Made by a program: the position numbers and the translations under genes. Shown one piece after another: positions 13,050 through 25,683 of a stretch of 64,000 nt of DNA. The DNA comes from Yersinia ruckeri ATCC 29473 (lineage in GTDB: Bacteria > Pseudomonadota > Gammaproteobacteria > Enterobacterales > Enterobacteriaceae): assembly GCF_000754815.1 (NCBI RefSeq), contig NZ_KN150747.1, positions 3,239,328 to 3,303,327 of the forward strand. Direction: 5' to 3'. Positions within the stretch are counted from its first letter, which is position 1; each line of letters opens with the position of its first letter. A model generated the notes under the pieces. The model made no database searches. It saw nothing but the letters and a program-made list of their open reading frames with translations, and had not been told where the DNA came from.

Positions 13050-13180
13050 CAGACTGCTGACAAACCTCGATTTTACCCTCTTTGGTGAGGACAGCTGGGT
13101 GAGAGTCAAGTCCCCGTGCCTACCAGGATATCTTGACGATCTGCCAGCTTTCACCACTGCGACTACATTGCCATTAACCG
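13050..13180. repeat. Structured intergenic repeat between cysM and cysA (copy 1)
   Basis: This segment shares CAGAC-x-GCTGACAAAC at its left end, GAGTCAAG / CTTGACGATCT internally and CATTAACC at its right end with 40959-41121. It can fold: GGTGA..AGCTGG..GTCAAG pairs with CTTGAC..CCAGCT..TCACC around a central loop. It looks like a member of a dispersed palindromic repeat family of Yersinia-type genomes; I cannot name the family with certainty. Confidence 0.7.
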
Positions 13181-13210
13181 TACTTTTATGTCTGTGGTCA
13201 GCAAAAACTA

Positions 13211-14305
13211 TCAGGCGCTTTGAGCCATAGCAATAGGCTGTAATAATTGATCGCCCGAATATAAACGCGCATTCAACCCACCGACATAGTAGCGGCTACC
13301 ACGGATTGGCGCAGCAGCAATACCGCTTTCCGATAACACCACGCTGATCGGTTCCTGATGCCAGCCAATCGGCTGCACAGTCAGTTGCCAGAAGTGGCCT
13401 CGAGGACTGACCTCCAGCACTTGTACCGGCAAAGGGCAACGAGCACTGGCCTGACTACTGATTTCCATTTCCCACGGACGCAGGAACAAATCAACGCTGC
13501 CCTGATGCATCGGCGTCAGTACCAGCGGCCAATGGTGCACACCAACAAATAACTGCGAGCCGCGAATTTCACCGCTCAGACGGTTAACTTCGCCGAGGAA
13601 TTCCAACACAAAACGGGTTGCCGGTTCACGCCACACTTCATCCGGAGTCCCCACCTGCTCAATATTCCCCTGACTCATCACCACCACTCGATCCGCCACT
13701 TCCATCGCTTCTTCCTGATCGTGAGTGACGAAAACGCTGGTGAACTTCAGTTCTTCATGCAATTGACGCAACCAGCGGCGTAGTTCTTTACGGACCTGAG
13801 CATCCAGCGCACCAAAAGGTTCATCCAGCAACAGAATTTGTGGCTCTACCGCCAGCGCACGCGCCAAGGCGACTCGTTGTTTCTGCCCACCAGAAAGCTG
13901 GGAAGGAAAACGGGTCGCCAGATGCCCAAGTTGCACCATTTCCAGCAACTGTTCGACTTTTTGCCGGATCGCGGCGGCATTGGGTCGCTCCCGACGTGGT
14001 AATACCGTCAAGCCGAAAGCGATATTATCGAACACCGTCATATGGCGGAATAGCGCGTAATGCTGAAACACAAAACCCACCCGCCGATCTCGCGCGTGCA
14101 GTCGGCTGACATCGGTACCGTGGAAACTTAAATGCCCAGCATTCTGATTTTCCAGACCGGCAATAATCCGCAGCAGCGTGGTTTTTCCTGAACCGGAAGG
14201 TCCCAGTAGCGCGACCATTTGTCCCGAAGGTATGTCCAGCGTGATGTTGTTCAATACTTTGGTACGACCAAAATATTTGCTGATATTGTTAATTTCAATG
14301 CTCAT
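13211..14305 (-). CDS. cysA: Sulfate/thiosulfate ABC transporter ATP-binding protein
   Basis: The ATPase that powers sulfate/thiosulfate uptake through CysT-CysW. The start at 14305 ([18 protein letters not shown]) gives 364 residues. Walker A is GPSGSGKTT, the signature is [15 protein letters not shown], Walker B is [12 protein letters not shown] and the H-loop is [10 protein letters not shown]; a C-terminal TOBE-like region follows. Its start overlaps the cysW stop by 11 bp, so translation is coupled. Confidence 0.96.
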   Translation of the reverse strand: MSIEINNISKYFGRTKVLNNITLDIPSGQMVALLGPSGSGKTTLLRIIAGLENQNAGHLSFHGTDVSRLHARDRRVGFVFQHYALFRHMTVFDNIAFGLTVLPRRERPNAAAIRQKVEQLLEMVQLGHLATRFPSQLSGGQKQRVALARALAVEPQILLLDEPFGALDAQVRKELRRWLRQLHEELKFTSVFVTHDQEEAMEVADRVVVMSQGNIEQVGTPDEVWREPATRFVLEFLGEVNRLSGEIRGSQLFVGVHHWPLVLTPMHQGSVDLFLRPWEMEISSQASARCPLPVQVLEVSPRGHFWQLTVQPIGWHQEPISVVLSESGIAAAPIRGSRYYVGGLNARLYSGDQLLQPIAMAQSA

Positions 14306-15170
14306 GCTTTTCCTCCTGTTCGAGGCGAACAACCTGACGAGCCAAACGCCATTGCAGGCCGCTCTTCAGAAATAGGGTGACTATCGCCATCAGGGTAAGT
14401 AACGCCGCAGCAGTAAAGGCACCGGCGGTGTTGTAATCCTGATGCAGTAATTCGACTTGCAGTGGCAAGGTATATGTTTCGCCGCGAATGGAGCCGGATA
14501 CCACCGAAACTGCGCCGAACTCACCAATGGCTCGGGCGTTGGTCAACACCACGCCGTATAACAGCGCCCAGCGGATATTCGGCAGAGTGACCCGACGAAA
14601 CATCTGCCAACCGGATGCCCCGAGTAATACGGCGGCTTCGTCTTCTTGGCTGCCCTGACTCATCATCACTGGCACCAATTCCCGCACCACAAACGGGCAG
14701 GTAACAAACACCGTGACCAATACCATGCCCGGCCACGAGAACATCAGTTGGATATCGTGGGCATCCAGCCAGCCACCAACCACGCCGTTAGAGCCGTAAA
14801 ACAGCAAATACATCAAACCGGCAACCACCGGTGAGACAGCAAAAGGAATATCAATCAACGTCATCAATAATTGGCGACCTGGGAACTGGAAGCGCGTCAC
14901 CAGCCAAGCCATCACCACGCCGAACACCAGATTTACCGGCACGGTAATCAAAGCCACCAACACCGTTAGCCAAATAGCGTGCAACATATCTGGATCGGCC
15001 AGATTCTGCCCGACTATCTCAATGCCTTTGGAGAATGCAGTAATAAAAATCCAAATAATAGGTATCACCAGCAGTAACACTGAAAACAACGAACCAAGGG
15101 TAATCAGCGTCCATTTTCCCCAGTTGAATGGTGGGCGAGCTACGCCGTTAAACGTTGAAATATCCGCCAT
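14295..15170 (-). CDS. cysW: Sulfate/thiosulfate ABC transporter permease CysW
   Basis: One of the two inner-membrane permease subunits of the sulfate/thiosulfate transporter. It has 291 residues with about six hydrophobic segments and the ABC-permease EAA loop ([24 protein letters not shown], given in part) near residues 175-195. Its start shares a base with the cysT stop, and it overlaps cysA by 11 bp, a compact operon. Confidence 0.96.
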   Translation of the reverse strand: MADISTFNGVARPPFNWGKWTLITLGSLFSVLLLVIPIIWIFITAFSKGIEIVGQNLADPDMLHAIWLTVLVALITVPVNLVFGVVMAWLVTRFQFPGRQLLMTLIDIPFAVSPVVAGLMYLLFYGSNGVVGGWLDAHDIQLMFSWPGMVLVTVFVTCPFVVRELVPVMMSQGSQEDEAAVLLGASGWQMFRRVTLPNIRWALLYGVVLTNARAIGEFGAVSVVSGSIRGETYTLPLQVELLHQDYNTAGAFTAAALLTLMAIVTLFLKSGLQWRLARQVVRLEQEEKHEH

Positions 15171-16003
15171 TAATGCCCTCCAATCCGCTGACCAAAGCGA
15201 CTTTGTAACACATTGATACTGAAGAGTAATAAGAGTGATACGGCCAGAATGACCGAGGCAATGGCGCTGGCCGCTGGGTAGTCAAACTCCTGTAGACGGA
15301 TAAAGATCATCAGCGAGGTGACTTCGGTTTTCCACGCGATATTACCGGCGATAAAAATCACTGCACCGAACTCGCCCAAACTGCGGGTGAAAGACAGCGC
15401 CGTTCCTGCCAACAGCGCCGGAGCCAATTCTGGCATCACCACCCGGCGGAAACTTTGCCAACGGCTGGCACCCAGCGTTTCAGCCGCCTCTTCGTATTCC
15501 GGCCCTAATTCTTCCAGCACCGGCTGCACGGTTCGCACCACAAACGGCAGGCTGGTAAAAGCCATCGCCACAGCAATGCCCAACCAGGTAAAGGAAACTT
15601 TAATATCAAACTGTGCCAGCCAACCGCCATACCAACCGGTGGTAGAAAATAACGTCGCCAGCGTTAAGCCAGCCACTGCCGTCGGCAAAGCAAAAGGCAA
15701 ATCCATCAAACCATCGAGAATACTACGGCCTGGGAACTGATAACGGGTAAGAATCCACGCCATTAACATGCCGAATACCGCGTTAAACACGCTGGCTACG
15801 CCAGCAGCCAACACAGTCACCTTGTAGGCAGCAACCACTTGCGGGTTAGAAATCACTTCCCAGTATTGCGCCAAGCTCATCTGTGCCAACTGCATCACCA
15901 ATGCGCTCAAGGGCAAAAGCAGGATCAGGCAGGTGTAAAGCAGGCTGCTGCCGAGACTGAGGGTAAATCCGGGCAAAACCCGCTTACTGGATGCCGATAA
16001 CAT
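15170..16003 (-). CDS. cysT: Sulfate/thiosulfate ABC transporter permease CysT (CysU)
   Basis: The partner permease of CysW. It has 277 residues, about six membrane segments, and an EAA loop (EEAAETLGASRWQSFRRVV) near residues 170-190. The stop of cysP and the start of cysT share one base (TAATG type), indicating translational coupling. Expression is likely under CysB from a promoter upstream of cysP. Confidence 0.96.
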   Translation of the reverse strand: MLSASSKRVLPGFTLSLGSSLLYTCLILLLPLSALVMQLAQMSLAQYWEVISNPQVVAAYKVTVLAAGVASVFNAVFGMLMAWILTRYQFPGRSILDGLMDLPFALPTAVAGLTLATLFSTTGWYGGWLAQFDIKVSFTWLGIAVAMAFTSLPFVVRTVQPVLEELGPEYEEAAETLGASRWQSFRRVVMPELAPALLAGTALSFTRSLGEFGAVIFIAGNIAWKTEVTSLMIFIRLQEFDYPAASAIASVILAVSLLLLFSINVLQSRFGQRIGGH

Positions 16004-17040
16004 TACTGATGCCCTTCCGCTAACAATTTATCCAGCACCCCACCGGTGACAAAATGCGTGCTCATCACTGTTGGCCAACTGCCAAACTGATCTTCTACGC
16101 GGAAAAGCTTGGTTTCCGGAAATTGGGATTGGGTTGCCGCCATTGCAGCTTTGTCATACACACGGTAGTTAAAGCCGGTAATAATCTGCTGGGCTGCTGG
16201 GCTGTAGAGATAGTTCAGGTAAGCTTTGGCTGCTTTTTCGCTGCCGTTTTTCTCAACATTTTTATCGACCCAGGTAACAGGAAATTCCGCCAAAATATCC
16301 ACTGGAGGGACGATAACTTCATACTGATCGCTGCCGTATTCTTTACGGATATTATTCACTTCAGATTCGAAACTGATCAGCACATCACCCAAGCCACGTT
16401 CGACAAAAGTGGTGGTTGCGCCACGGCCACCGGTGTCAAACACCACCACATTTTTCAGGAAGCGTTTCATCCAGTCGCGCGTCTTGGCATCATCCCCACC
16501 GTCAGCCTGACTGGCCGCGCCCCAGGCGGCTAAATAAGTGTAACGACCATTACCGGAGGTTTTCGGATTCGGAAACACCAGTTTAACGTCTTCGCGAACC
16601 AGATCGTTCCAGTTGTGGATCCCTTTTGGATTATCCTTACGCACCAGAAATGCCATCGTGGAATAGAATGGCGAACTATTGTTTGGCAAGCGTGCCTGCC
16701 AATCGGCCGGAATCAGATTACCGCGATCGTGTAGGATTTGTACGTCAGTCACTTGGTTATAGGTGACAACATCCGCTTTTAATCCTTGTAAAATCGCCAA
16801 TGCCTGTTTGGATGAGCCAGCATGAGACTGTTTAATCGTCAGCTTATCGCCGGGGTTCTGCGCTTCCCACTGTTTCTGAAAAGCCGGATTCAACGCCGAA
16901 AACAACTCGCGAGACACATCATAAGAACTGTTGAGTAATTCAGTGGCAGAAACGGCCACACTGCTCAAGACTAATGCGCTCAGAAGCGCCACTTTCGATA
17001 ATCCGTTCAGTCTTCCTTTGTTCATCGAAATCTGTTTCAT
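16003..17040 (-). CDS. cysP: Periplasmic thiosulfate/sulfate-binding protein CysP
   Basis: Binds sulfate or thiosulfate in the periplasm and delivers it to CysTWA. It has an N-terminal signal peptide ending near [19 protein letters not shown]. The ligand-binding region shows SHAGSSKQ and NPKTSGNGR, typical of the family. Its position as first gene before cysT favours CysP over the unlinked paralogue Sbp. An alternative start at 17025 (MNKGRLNG) gives 340 residues, closer to the usual length. Confidence 0.92.
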   Translation of the reverse strand: MKQISMNKGRLNGLSKVALLSALVLSSVAVSATELLNSSYDVSRELFSALNPAFQKQWEAQNPGDKLTIKQSHAGSSKQALAILQGLKADVVTYNQVTDVQILHDRGNLIPADWQARLPNNSSPFYSTMAFLVRKDNPKGIHNWNDLVREDVKLVFPNPKTSGNGRYTYLAAWGAASQADGGDDAKTRDWMKRFLKNVVVFDTGGRGATTTFVERGLGDVLISFESEVNNIRKEYGSDQYEVIVPPVDILAEFPVTWVDKNVEKNGSEKAAKAYLNYLYSPAAQQIITGFNYRVYDKAAMAATQSQFPETKLFRVEDQFGSWPTVMSTHFVTGGVLDKLLAEGHQ

Positions 17041-17211
17041 TCTGCACCTTAGTCACTGGATTCACCGGCTGCTAACGCCTTAATGATGATCAGTGTATTT
17101 ATAACTGAGCGAATAGCTGTAACGCTTTTATATACCGTTTAGTGATGTGCAAGTATGAAATGCTCTAAGGCAGTAAAATGGCTGGTTTCCAGCGCTCGCC
17201 CCATAAGCAAA

Positions 17212-17233
17212 GCCCGGCTGAGATAAGCCGGGC
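17212..17233 (-). terminator. Hairpin downstream of nanT
   Basis: An 8-bp stem GCCCGGCT / AGCCGGGC with a 6-nt loop, 28 bp after the nanT stop. Only a short T-rich tail follows, so it is a moderate terminator. Confidence 0.6.
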
Positions 17234-17260
17234 GGGAAGAAACCGTATTTATTAGGTTAA

Positions 17261-18796
<1,536 letters not shown>

Positions 18797-18922
18797 CTAT
18801 TATCCCGGCCACACGTAGAGGAATCAGCATCTCATTGTTTTTAAATATATTTAAACGACCAACGACACTGATAGCTACGCTTATGTTTTTTTGCAGTTAA
18901 ACACCTAAAATCAACACAAAGA

Positions 18923-18935
18923 GGAGTAAAACTCC
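18923..18935. promoter_or_regulatory. Candidate NanR operator upstream of nanT
   Basis: A perfect inverted repeat GGAGT-AAA-ACTCC. Similar sequences occur upstream of nanE and nanA in this window (21633, 21784, 22533), so it is a candidate operator for the RpiR-type regulator encoded next to it. Confidence 0.5.
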
Positions 18936-19111
18936 ACTTGAGTGTATAAGATCACCTTGGCTTTTCAATCACAATATGTAAAAAACGTGACAAAGGTGGC
19001 GAAATGTTTGTATTACTGTGGGAAGTAGATAAGCCACCGAAGATATTACTCAGGGGTGGCAGATAACCGGGGAAAAGGTCATTACAAAAAGCAGCTATTT
19101 ATTTTTGCAGC

Positions 19112-20005
19112 TTATCCGTTATGGCTAACGGCCTGGGTTGTTTTACGCTTGGTGCTTTCAGCCTGAGCAGGATCGGCTTTAACCAGTAAGGCATAAATCA
19201 GATCCAGTACAAATAACTGGGCAATTTTAGTGCCGATGGAGTCACCTTGTAATTTTCCCTGCCGATTCCCATTAATTAATACGTAATCGGCTAACTCGGT
19301 GATACGCGATCCCATATTATGGGTCAGAGCAACGGTAGTGGCACCGGCCAGCTTCGCCAGTCTCAACGCTTCTACGGTCTCCGCTGAGGTGCCTGAATGA
19401 CTAATACCAATGGCCACATCGCCAGCTTTCATTAATGACGCCTGCATATACATAAAATGATTATTGGTCGCGGCATCCACCCGCAGACCGATACGCATTA
19501 ATTTTGCTTTAGCATCTTCTGCCGTAATACCCGAAGAGCCTACACCAAAAATACAAATCCTCTCCGCAGGACGCAGTAACTTGACGACCTGTTCGACACA
19601 TTCCAGCGAAAGTAAATTCAGGGTTTCTGACAGGACGTTATTGATCGCCGACTGTAACTTACTGCCAATAGTCAGAGTATCGTCGCTATCCTGAACGTCT
19701 GCATCCAGCAAACTATTTTCATCGGTCGTAATATTACTAGTGGCGATTTCAATTGCCAGATCCATTTTAAAATCATGGAATCCTTTATACCCCAGAGTCC
19801 GGCAGAAACGGATAATAGTAGCTTCACCGGCCTGAGTTAACGAAGACAGATCAGCAATAGAAAGCTGAGTCACCTTAGCAGGCTCAGTCAATATATAAGC
19901 GGCAATCCGCTGGGCGGAACGGGTCAGACTATTTTGCATCGCCCCTAAGGCATCAAGAATCTTTCCTGGCTGGAAACGTGGACGACCCGTTTTCATCGTG
20001 AACAC
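19112..20005 (-). CDS. nanR: RpiR-family regulator of the nan cluster
   Basis: A transcriptional regulator with an N-terminal HTH_6 domain (LSIADLSSLTQAGEATIIRFC, given in part, about residues 50-70) and a C-terminal SIS sugar-phosphate-binding domain (ICIFGVGSSGITAEDAKAKL near 150-170, ISHSGTSAETVEAL near 200). Enterobacterial E. coli NanR is GntR-type, but RpiR-type NanR proteins are known in Vibrio and other groups. Its position between nanT and nanQ supports control by a sialate-derived sugar phosphate. The likely start is MKTGRPRF at 19996. Confidence 0.85.
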   Translation of the reverse strand: MFTMKTGRPRFQPGKILDALGAMQNSLTRSAQRIAAYILTEPAKVTQLSIADLSSLTQAGEATIIRFCRTLGYKGFHDFKMDLAIEIATSNITTDENSLLDADVQDSDDTLTIGSKLQSAINNVLSETLNLLSLECVEQVVKLLRPAERICIFGVGSSGITAEDAKAKLMRIGLRVDAATNNHFMYMQASLMKAGDVAIGISHSGTSAETVEALRLAKLAGATTVALTHNMGSRITELADYVLINGNRQGKLQGDSIGTKIAQLFVLDLIYALLVKADPAQAESTKRKTTQAVSHNG

Positions 20006-20094
20006 CTCAGGGTGAGATTAATTTGGGGTGCATGATTACATAGTTGGCGGGTTTCGTGAAGATAAATGAGGCGACTGGGTAGCGGGAGCAACAA

Positions 20095-20120
20095 TAAAAA
20101 ACCCCGGGGGGCCGGGGAAA
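20095..20120 (-). terminator. Terminator of the nanK-nanQ unit
   Basis: On the minus strand, CCCCGG / CCGGGG-type pairing is followed by a T-run (TTTTTTATTG). It lies between the nanQ stop and the nanR start. Confidence 0.75.
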
Positions 20121-20156
20121 ATGTCAAAGATAATCGAGCTTATTATTATAGATAAA

Positions 20157-20648
<492 letters not shown>

Positions 20649-20680
20649 TTATATCCTTCCAGATAATACTAATCATTAGC

Positions 20681-21556
20681 CTATGACAGCACCGCTCGGC
20701 CCCACATCGCTGCACCGGATAAACCACTATCCTGCTGATAATAAGCCCGTAGCAGTGGAGCACGATAAATGGCTGGCAGTACCTGTTGAGCCTGCTGTAC
20801 CTGCGCGAGATAACCGGTAGCCAGCCCTACGCTGCCACCGATAACCACCACTTCCAAATCCAATGCCATCGTCATATCGGCTATCATTTGTGCGATGGCA
20901 TTCGCCGAGCTAGCAATGATTTTTTCTGCCTCAATATGTCCGTTTCTCGCCAGCTGGAAAACATCCACAGCCGCTACCGGTTGCTGCCAAGATGCTGTCG
21001 CCGCGCCTATTGCCGTGCCAGATGCCATACTTTCTACGCAGCCTTGGCGACCACAGCCACACCGTGGCCCACGAGGATCTGCCAAAGTATGACCAATATG
21101 TCCGGCCAGCCCCTGATTGCCGATATGCAGCTGTTTATTCAGCACGACACCACCACCAACGCCGGTTGAAACCGTAACATACATCATATTGTCGCGATCA
21201 ACGGGCAAAGCCTGATACTCGGCCCAGGCCGCAGCCTGTCCATCATTGAGTAACACGCAAGGTAAATCGGCAATACTTTTAATACAGTCTTGCAACGGGA
21301 AATTTGCCAAGCCGCCAAGATTGGCAGGATTCAGCGCCGTCAGATTGCCGTTATTAATGATGCCGGTGGAAGCCACGGCAATAAAATCAGCCTGTTGACG
21401 ATAAGATGAAATTAACGTTTCCAACGCCTGGCTCAGTTGCCCCGCATCGCCTCCGGGCGTTGAAATTTGCTGTCGTTGACTCAACTCACCCCGCTGATTC
21501 ACCAGCGCGGCGGCGATTTTTGTTCCGCCAATATCCAGTGCCAAACCCTGTTCCAT
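20681..21556 (-). CDS. nanK: N-acetylmannosamine kinase
   Basis: Phosphorylates N-acetylmannosamine in sialate catabolism. A ROK-family protein of 291 residues: ATP-binding [12 protein letters not shown] at the N terminus, [11 protein letters not shown] near residue 105, and the zinc motif [21 protein letters not shown] (cysteines in C-x-C-x4-C). It is divergent from nanE, with a 270-bp shared regulatory interval. Confidence 0.92.
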   Translation of the reverse strand: MEQGLALDIGGTKIAAALVNQRGELSQRQQISTPGGDAGQLSQALETLISSYRQQADFIAVASTGIINNGNLTALNPANLGGLANFPLQDCIKSIADLPCVLLNDGQAAAWAEYQALPVDRDNMMYVTVSTGVGGGVVLNKQLHIGNQGLAGHIGHTLADPRGPRCGCGRQGCVESMASGTAIGAATASWQQPVAAVDVFQLARNGHIEAEKIIASSANAIAQMIADMTMALDLEVVVIGGSVGLATGYLAQVQQAQQVLPAIYRAPLLRAYYQQDSGLSGAAMWGRAVLS

Positions 21557-21632
21557 TCGACCCAGCCTCTTTACATCTTGTTATCTCTGCCCGGTATGAG
21601 CTTAAACAGACTCCAAACAATATCTACAAAAT

Positions 21633-21645
21633 GGAGTTTTACTTC
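21633..21645. promoter_or_regulatory. Candidate NanR operator, nanK-nanE interval (site 1)
   Basis: GGAGTTTTACTTC, a near match to the GGAGT-AAA-ACTCC palindrome upstream of nanT. Confidence 0.4.
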
Positions 21646-21783
21646 AATAGGAAATTAACTCAACTTTATTTATTAGGCAATCAGAAAAGCAATAACTTCC
21701 ATAGGGGTATCCTCCATCATTATTCGCGTCACATTTTGTTCTTTCTCTCGTTGCGCCCATCGAATAAAAGATCTAACATGACC

Positions 21784-21796
21784 GGAGTTAAACTTC
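21784..21796. promoter_or_regulatory. Candidate NanR operator, nanK-nanE interval (site 2)
   Basis: GGAGTTAAACTTC, a second near match to the nanT-upstream palindrome, 31 bp before the nanE start. Confidence 0.45.
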
Positions 21797-21826
21797 ATTT
21801 AAAATTAAAATACGGAGTTAAAGACC

Positions 21827-22504
21827 GTGAGCAACTCAACCCTTCTCCGCCACCGGCTCCAAAATGGATTGATCGTTTCATGCCAGCCAGTTCCCAACGG
21901 TGCTATGGATAGACCTGAAATTATTGCGGCGATGGCTCAAGCCGCAATCGACGGCGGCGCTATCGGTTTACGCGTTGAAGGTGCCGCCAATGTCGCCGCG
22001 GTACGCCACGTCACCGATGCCCCGATTATTGGCATAGTCAAGCGGGATCTGCCGGATTCAGCCGTCAGAATCACCCCGTGGCTGGAAGATGTCGACGCGT
22101 TGGTCGCTGCGGGTGCCGATATTATTGCCTTTGATGTCACCCAACGAGAACGTCCGGTTCCGGTAAAAATGCTGTTTGAACGCATCAAAGCCGCAGGCCG
22201 CTTATCGATGGCAGATGCCTCCAATTATGATGATGCTATTAGCGCCTATCATCTGGGTATCGATTTTATCGGCACCACGCTATCCGGCTACACCACCGAA
22301 CCAACGCCGACCGAACCGGATCTAGCGCTGGTTAGCCAACTGGCTCAGGCGGGTTGCCGGGTCATTGCTGAAGGTCGCTATAATTCACCATCGCTGGCAG
22401 CGGCAGCCATTGAGGCTGGTGCCTATGCCGTCACCGTCGGCTCCGCAATCACCCGAATCGAACATATTTGTGGTTGGTTTATTGATGCCATCAAACTGCG
22501 TTAA
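21827..22504 (+). CDS. nanE: N-acetylmannosamine-6-phosphate 2-epimerase
   Basis: Converts ManNAc-6-P to GlcNAc-6-P. A TIM-barrel protein of 225 residues with the family segments [29 protein letters not shown] and [13 protein letters not shown], and C-terminal [10 protein letters not shown] and [13 protein letters not shown]. The start is GTG at 21827, supported by a GGAG motif 13 bp upstream. It is the first gene of the nanE-nanA pair. Confidence 0.93.
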   Translation: MSNSTLLRHRLQNGLIVSCQPVPNGAMDRPEIIAAMAQAAIDGGAIGLRVEGAANVAAVRHVTDAPIIGIVKRDLPDSAVRITPWLEDVDALVAAGADIIAFDVTQRERPVPVKMLFERIKAAGRLSMADASNYDDAISAYHLGIDFIGTTLSGYTTEPTPTEPDLALVSQLAQAGCRVIAEGRYNSPSLAAAAIEAGAYAVTVGSAITRIEHICGWFIDAIKLR

Positions 22505-22532
22505 TCAACCTGACAGACTTGATTTTAACGGC

Positions 22533-22545
22533 GGAGTTATCCTCC
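22533..22545. promoter_or_regulatory. Candidate NanR-type site before nanA
   Basis: GGAGTTATCCTCC between nanE and nanA resembles the other three sites, with two differences in the right half. It could allow separate control of nanA. Confidence 0.3.
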
Positions 22546-22590
22546 ATATGGATACCCTACCCTGCTATCTCTTCGTTTTTAAGGATATGT

Positions 22591-23481
22591 ATGAAAAAGT
22601 TAACCGGCCTTATCGCAGCACCACACACGCCTTTTGATGAGCAAGGCGCAGTCAATTATCCGGTCATTGATCAGATTGCCGAGCACCTCATTAATGATGG
22701 TGTACAGGGCGTTTACGTTTGTGGCACTACCGGGGAAGGTATTCACTGCTCCGTTGAAGAGCGTAAGAAAATTGCCGAACGCTGGGTGGCGGCGGCACAA
22801 GGCCAGCTCAGTATTACGCTGCATACTGGGGCACTCAGTATTAAAGACGCAGTAGATTTATCCCGCCATGCCGAAGAGTTGGATATTTTTGCCACCTCGG
22901 CCATCGGCCCCTGCTTCTTCAAACCGGGTAATCTGGATGATTTGATCGCCTATTGCCAGGCTATTGCCGCCGCCGCACCATCAAAAGGTTTCTATTATTA
23001 CCACTCAGGTATGTCAGGCGTGAATCTGGATATGGAACAATTCCTGATTAAAGCCGAATCTAAAATTCCTAATCTGTCTGGAATTAAATTCAATAATGCC
23101 GATTTATATGAATTCCAACGCTGCCTGCGGGTAAGTGGCGGCAAATTCGATATTCCATTTGGTGTAGATGAACATTTACCGGGCGGTTTGGCGGTGGGCG
23201 CAATTGGTGCGGTAGGCAGCACTTATAACTATGCCGCTCCACTGTTCCATAAAATCATTGCAGACTTCAACGCAGGTAATCAGGCGGCAGTACAAAGAAG
23301 TATGGATCAGGTTATTGCATTAATTCGCGTACTGGTGGAGTTTGGTGGCGTCGCAGCAGGTAAAGCCGCAATGCAATTGCACGGTATTGATGCAGGTAAT
23401 CCACGTCTACCATTGCGCGCTCTGACCAAAGAACAGAAACAGACGGTAGTTAACAGAATGCGTGATGCTATCAGACTGTAA
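22591..23481 (+). CDS. nanA: N-acetylneuraminate lyase
   Basis: Cleaves sialic acid to ManNAc and pyruvate via a Schiff base. The start at 22591 (MKKLTGLIAAPHTPF) with upstream AAGGAT gives 296 residues, the family size. A TIM-barrel enzyme of the DapA superfamily: substrate loop CGTTGEG near residue 45, catalytic Tyr in FYYYHSGMSGV, and Schiff-base Lys in LSGIKFNNADLY near residue 165. It follows nanE by 86 bp. Confidence 0.95.
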   Translation: MKKLTGLIAAPHTPFDEQGAVNYPVIDQIAEHLINDGVQGVYVCGTTGEGIHCSVEERKKIAERWVAAAQGQLSITLHTGALSIKDAVDLSRHAEELDIFATSAIGPCFFKPGNLDDLIAYCQAIAAAAPSKGFYYYHSGMSGVNLDMEQFLIKAESKIPNLSGIKFNNADLYEFQRCLRVSGGKFDIPFGVDEHLPGGLAVGAIGAVGSTYNYAAPLFHKIIADFNAGNQAAVQRSMDQVIALIRVLVEFGGVAAGKAAMQLHGIDAGNPRLPLRALTKEQKQTVVNRMRDAIRL

Positions 23482-23517
23482 TTAACGCTCATTAGATTTA
23501 ACGCTGAAAATAATAAA

Positions 23518-23554
23518 GGCCGGGTATGCTGAATAGCGACCCGGCCTGTTTTTT
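23518..23554. terminator. Terminator between nanA and yfeX
   Basis: Stem GGCCGGGT / ACCCGGCC followed by T6 on the plus strand, placed between the convergent nanA and yfeX genes. Confidence 0.85.
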
Positions 23555-23581
23555 GCATAATAACGGGCAAAAAGTTAAGCG

Positions 23582-24481
23582 TTACAGTGACAGTAATTTC
23601 GTCAGCGATGGTGCAAAATAATAGCTGCCGGAAACGGCTTTAGTGAAGCGTAACAATTGATCGTGTTTTCCGTCCATCTCACCAAACATGCTCAGCAATT
23701 GCTGTTCGATATTATGCAAACGAGCGCAATAGGCGATGAAATACAGGCCATGCTTACCACTGGCAGTGCCATAGGGCAGACTTTGGCGCAGAATTTTCAA
23801 TCCCTTACCATTTTCTTTCAAATCAACCCGGCTGACATGGGAAGTATCTGGACGCTGATCCGGCGATAACTCTTCACTATCAGGCTTGGTACGACCAATA
23901 ACCTGCTCTTGTTTTTCCTGTGATTGGCGCTGCCAGGTATTCAGATTATGTTCATAACGCTGAACCAGAACATAGCTACCACCAGCATCTTCTTCACCGT
24001 CGGCAATCACAGCGACTTCTGGTCGGCTATCCCCTTGCGGGTTTTCAGTACCGTCAATAAAACCGGTAAGATCACGTTCATCAACCCAACGAAAACCATG
24101 AGTTTCTTCTTCAATAACAATAGCTTTTCCGAAAGCAGTTAGCGCAGCTTGTGCTAAAGAGAAATTCACGTCATGGCGTAAAGACTGAATGTGAATCAGC
24201 ATATCCCGTTGAGTCGCCGGAGCCAAACCACCCCCAAGTGGCACAAAAGGCTTGAGTTCCGCCGCGCCTTGGCCGCCAGACAGGTCATGCCAGACGTCAG
24301 AACCGAAGGCAATGACCGCGCCTAAATGTGCATCCGGGTATTGCTGTTGCAGCTCGACCAGTGACTGGCAAAATGTTTTACAGCCAGTACGAATAGCATC
24401 GAATTCGCCCTGAATTTGCGCTTCCATAAAAATGGCAAAACGGCAATGCTCCAACAGAATACCGCTCTGAACTTGAGACAT
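23582..24481 (-). CDS. yfeX: Dyp-type heme peroxidase YfeX
   Basis: A cytoplasmic dye-decolorizing-type heme peroxidase of 299 residues. The family motif [12 protein letters not shown], with the distal Asp, lies near residues 140-151, and the basic/aromatic segments SHVSRVDL and GLYFIAYC follow. No TAT signal is present, in line with the YfeX group. It is followed in order by yfeY, as in E. coli. The physiological substrate is debated. Confidence 0.92.
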   Translation of the reverse strand: MSQVQSGILLEHCRFAIFMEAQIQGEFDAIRTGCKTFCQSLVELQQQYPDAHLGAVIAFGSDVWHDLSGGQGAAELKPFVPLGGGLAPATQRDMLIHIQSLRHDVNFSLAQAALTAFGKAIVIEEETHGFRWVDERDLTGFIDGTENPQGDSRPEVAVIADGEEDAGGSYVLVQRYEHNLNTWQRQSQEKQEQVIGRTKPDSEELSPDQRPDTSHVSRVDLKENGKGLKILRQSLPYGTASGKHGLYFIAYCARLHNIEQQLLSMFGEMDGKHDQLLRFTKAVSGSYYFAPSLTKLLSL

Positions 24482-24643
24482 GGTTTCTTCCTCAATTAAA
24501 ACTGGAAGTTGAGGTTATTCCCCAACTTTATTCTGTTTGACATCATACTCGACAAAGCAATTATTACATTGCGTCAGCGCAAAATAAAACCGGAATCAGT
24601 CATGTCCCTATATCCTCACCTTAATCACAACCATCAATAATAA

Positions 24644-24662
24644 AGGCTCCCAATAGGAGCCT
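24644..24662 (-). terminator. Terminator of yfeY
   Basis: Stem AGGCTCC / GGAGCCT with a 5-nt loop and a T-rich tail on the minus strand, 33 bp after the yfeY stop. Confidence 0.75.
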
Positions 24663-24695
24663 AGGCAATGTGAGTCATCTTCAGAAAGTAATCAA

Positions 24696-25280
24696 TTAAT
24701 TGGCTTTTGCATGCCAGATGATTTTGCTGACCTTCCAGTTTTTGAGTGCATCATCTGATGGCATTAGTCCCTCTGGTCCATGCCATATGCCGCTAAATAC
24801 ATAGCTAACATGCTGACTTTCCGATGCCATACATTCTACGCCCTCGGCGTCATCGCCCGTTCCTTTCTGGCAGGCACCGTAAGCTTGCTTAAAGATATCG
24901 CTGAAAGGCGCGCCCAATTTAACGCCCCACTGACTGGCAATACTCGGATCCATAACTTCAATTTTTTCAACACTACCTTTAGGCTGACCCGAAATAATCA
25001 GTTTGACCTGATCGTCTTTCAGTGCCTGATAGAAGGAGACCAGTTGGCCACCGTTGCCTGCCATACCGCTACGCAGGCGATAATCACCGTTCAAACCCGC
25101 GTTGATATCCGTTTCATTCATGGCGGTGGTAGCCGTAATTCCCCCCACGCCTTGTTCGGTCACCTCAAGGCTACTGCCAAACCAATGAGTCGGAGAAAGA
25201 CTCGACCAGGAAAAGTTTGAAAGAGCAGAACACCCCGTCAGTAATAGCGGTAACCCAAGTAATAACGGGCGTAACTTCAT
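24696..25280 (-). CDS. yfeY: DUF1131 lipoprotein YfeY
   Basis: A 194-residue predicted outer-membrane lipoprotein. The start at 25280 (MKLRPLLLGLPLLLTGCSAL) places a lipobox LLTGC with Cys17. The upstream extension of the frame shows no signal-peptide-like features and is not used. The mature part belongs to the RpoE-regulated YfeY/DUF1131 type. The function is unknown. Order yfeX-yfeY-ypeA is conserved in relatives, apart from the gene and island found here. Confidence 0.88.
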   Translation of the reverse strand: MKLRPLLLGLPLLLTGCSALSNFSWSSLSPTHWFGSSLEVTEQGVGGITATTAMNETDINAGLNGDYRLRSGMAGNGGQLVSFYQALKDDQVKLIISGQPKGSVEKIEVMDPSIASQWGVKLGAPFSDIFKQAYGACQKGTGDDAEGVECMASESQHVSYVFSGIWHGPEGLMPSDDALKNWKVSKIIWHAKAN

Positions 25281-25683
25281 GGTAAAGCTCCTTAAAATTA
25301 ACTGATAAACACTGTCGTACCGATAATCATCCGCTGCTCTATAGGCAAGAACGGTGTCAATCGCCACCCTCAATTATTCAGGGTTTGGAGTTCTCTTTAT
25401 GAGAAAAGTGCCCTACCAAGCTGACGTAATGCAGATAATCGCATTTAACCGGCTCCAGTTTAACTGAAACCCAGTCGAGCGGTAGTCACTGGACATTTAT
25501 CTGAACACCTGTTTTTTTTCGCTAGCTGCTCGATTATTGCTTACCCAGGCTCATTAACTATAATGTCCACTTGAGTCGCGATGTCTAAATATTTTCTTAC
25601 GGTTTGATTGATTATCGATAATCAAATGGGTTCATTATACCCACTATCAAGCATAAATTTTCATTGATGGAAGGAACAATAAC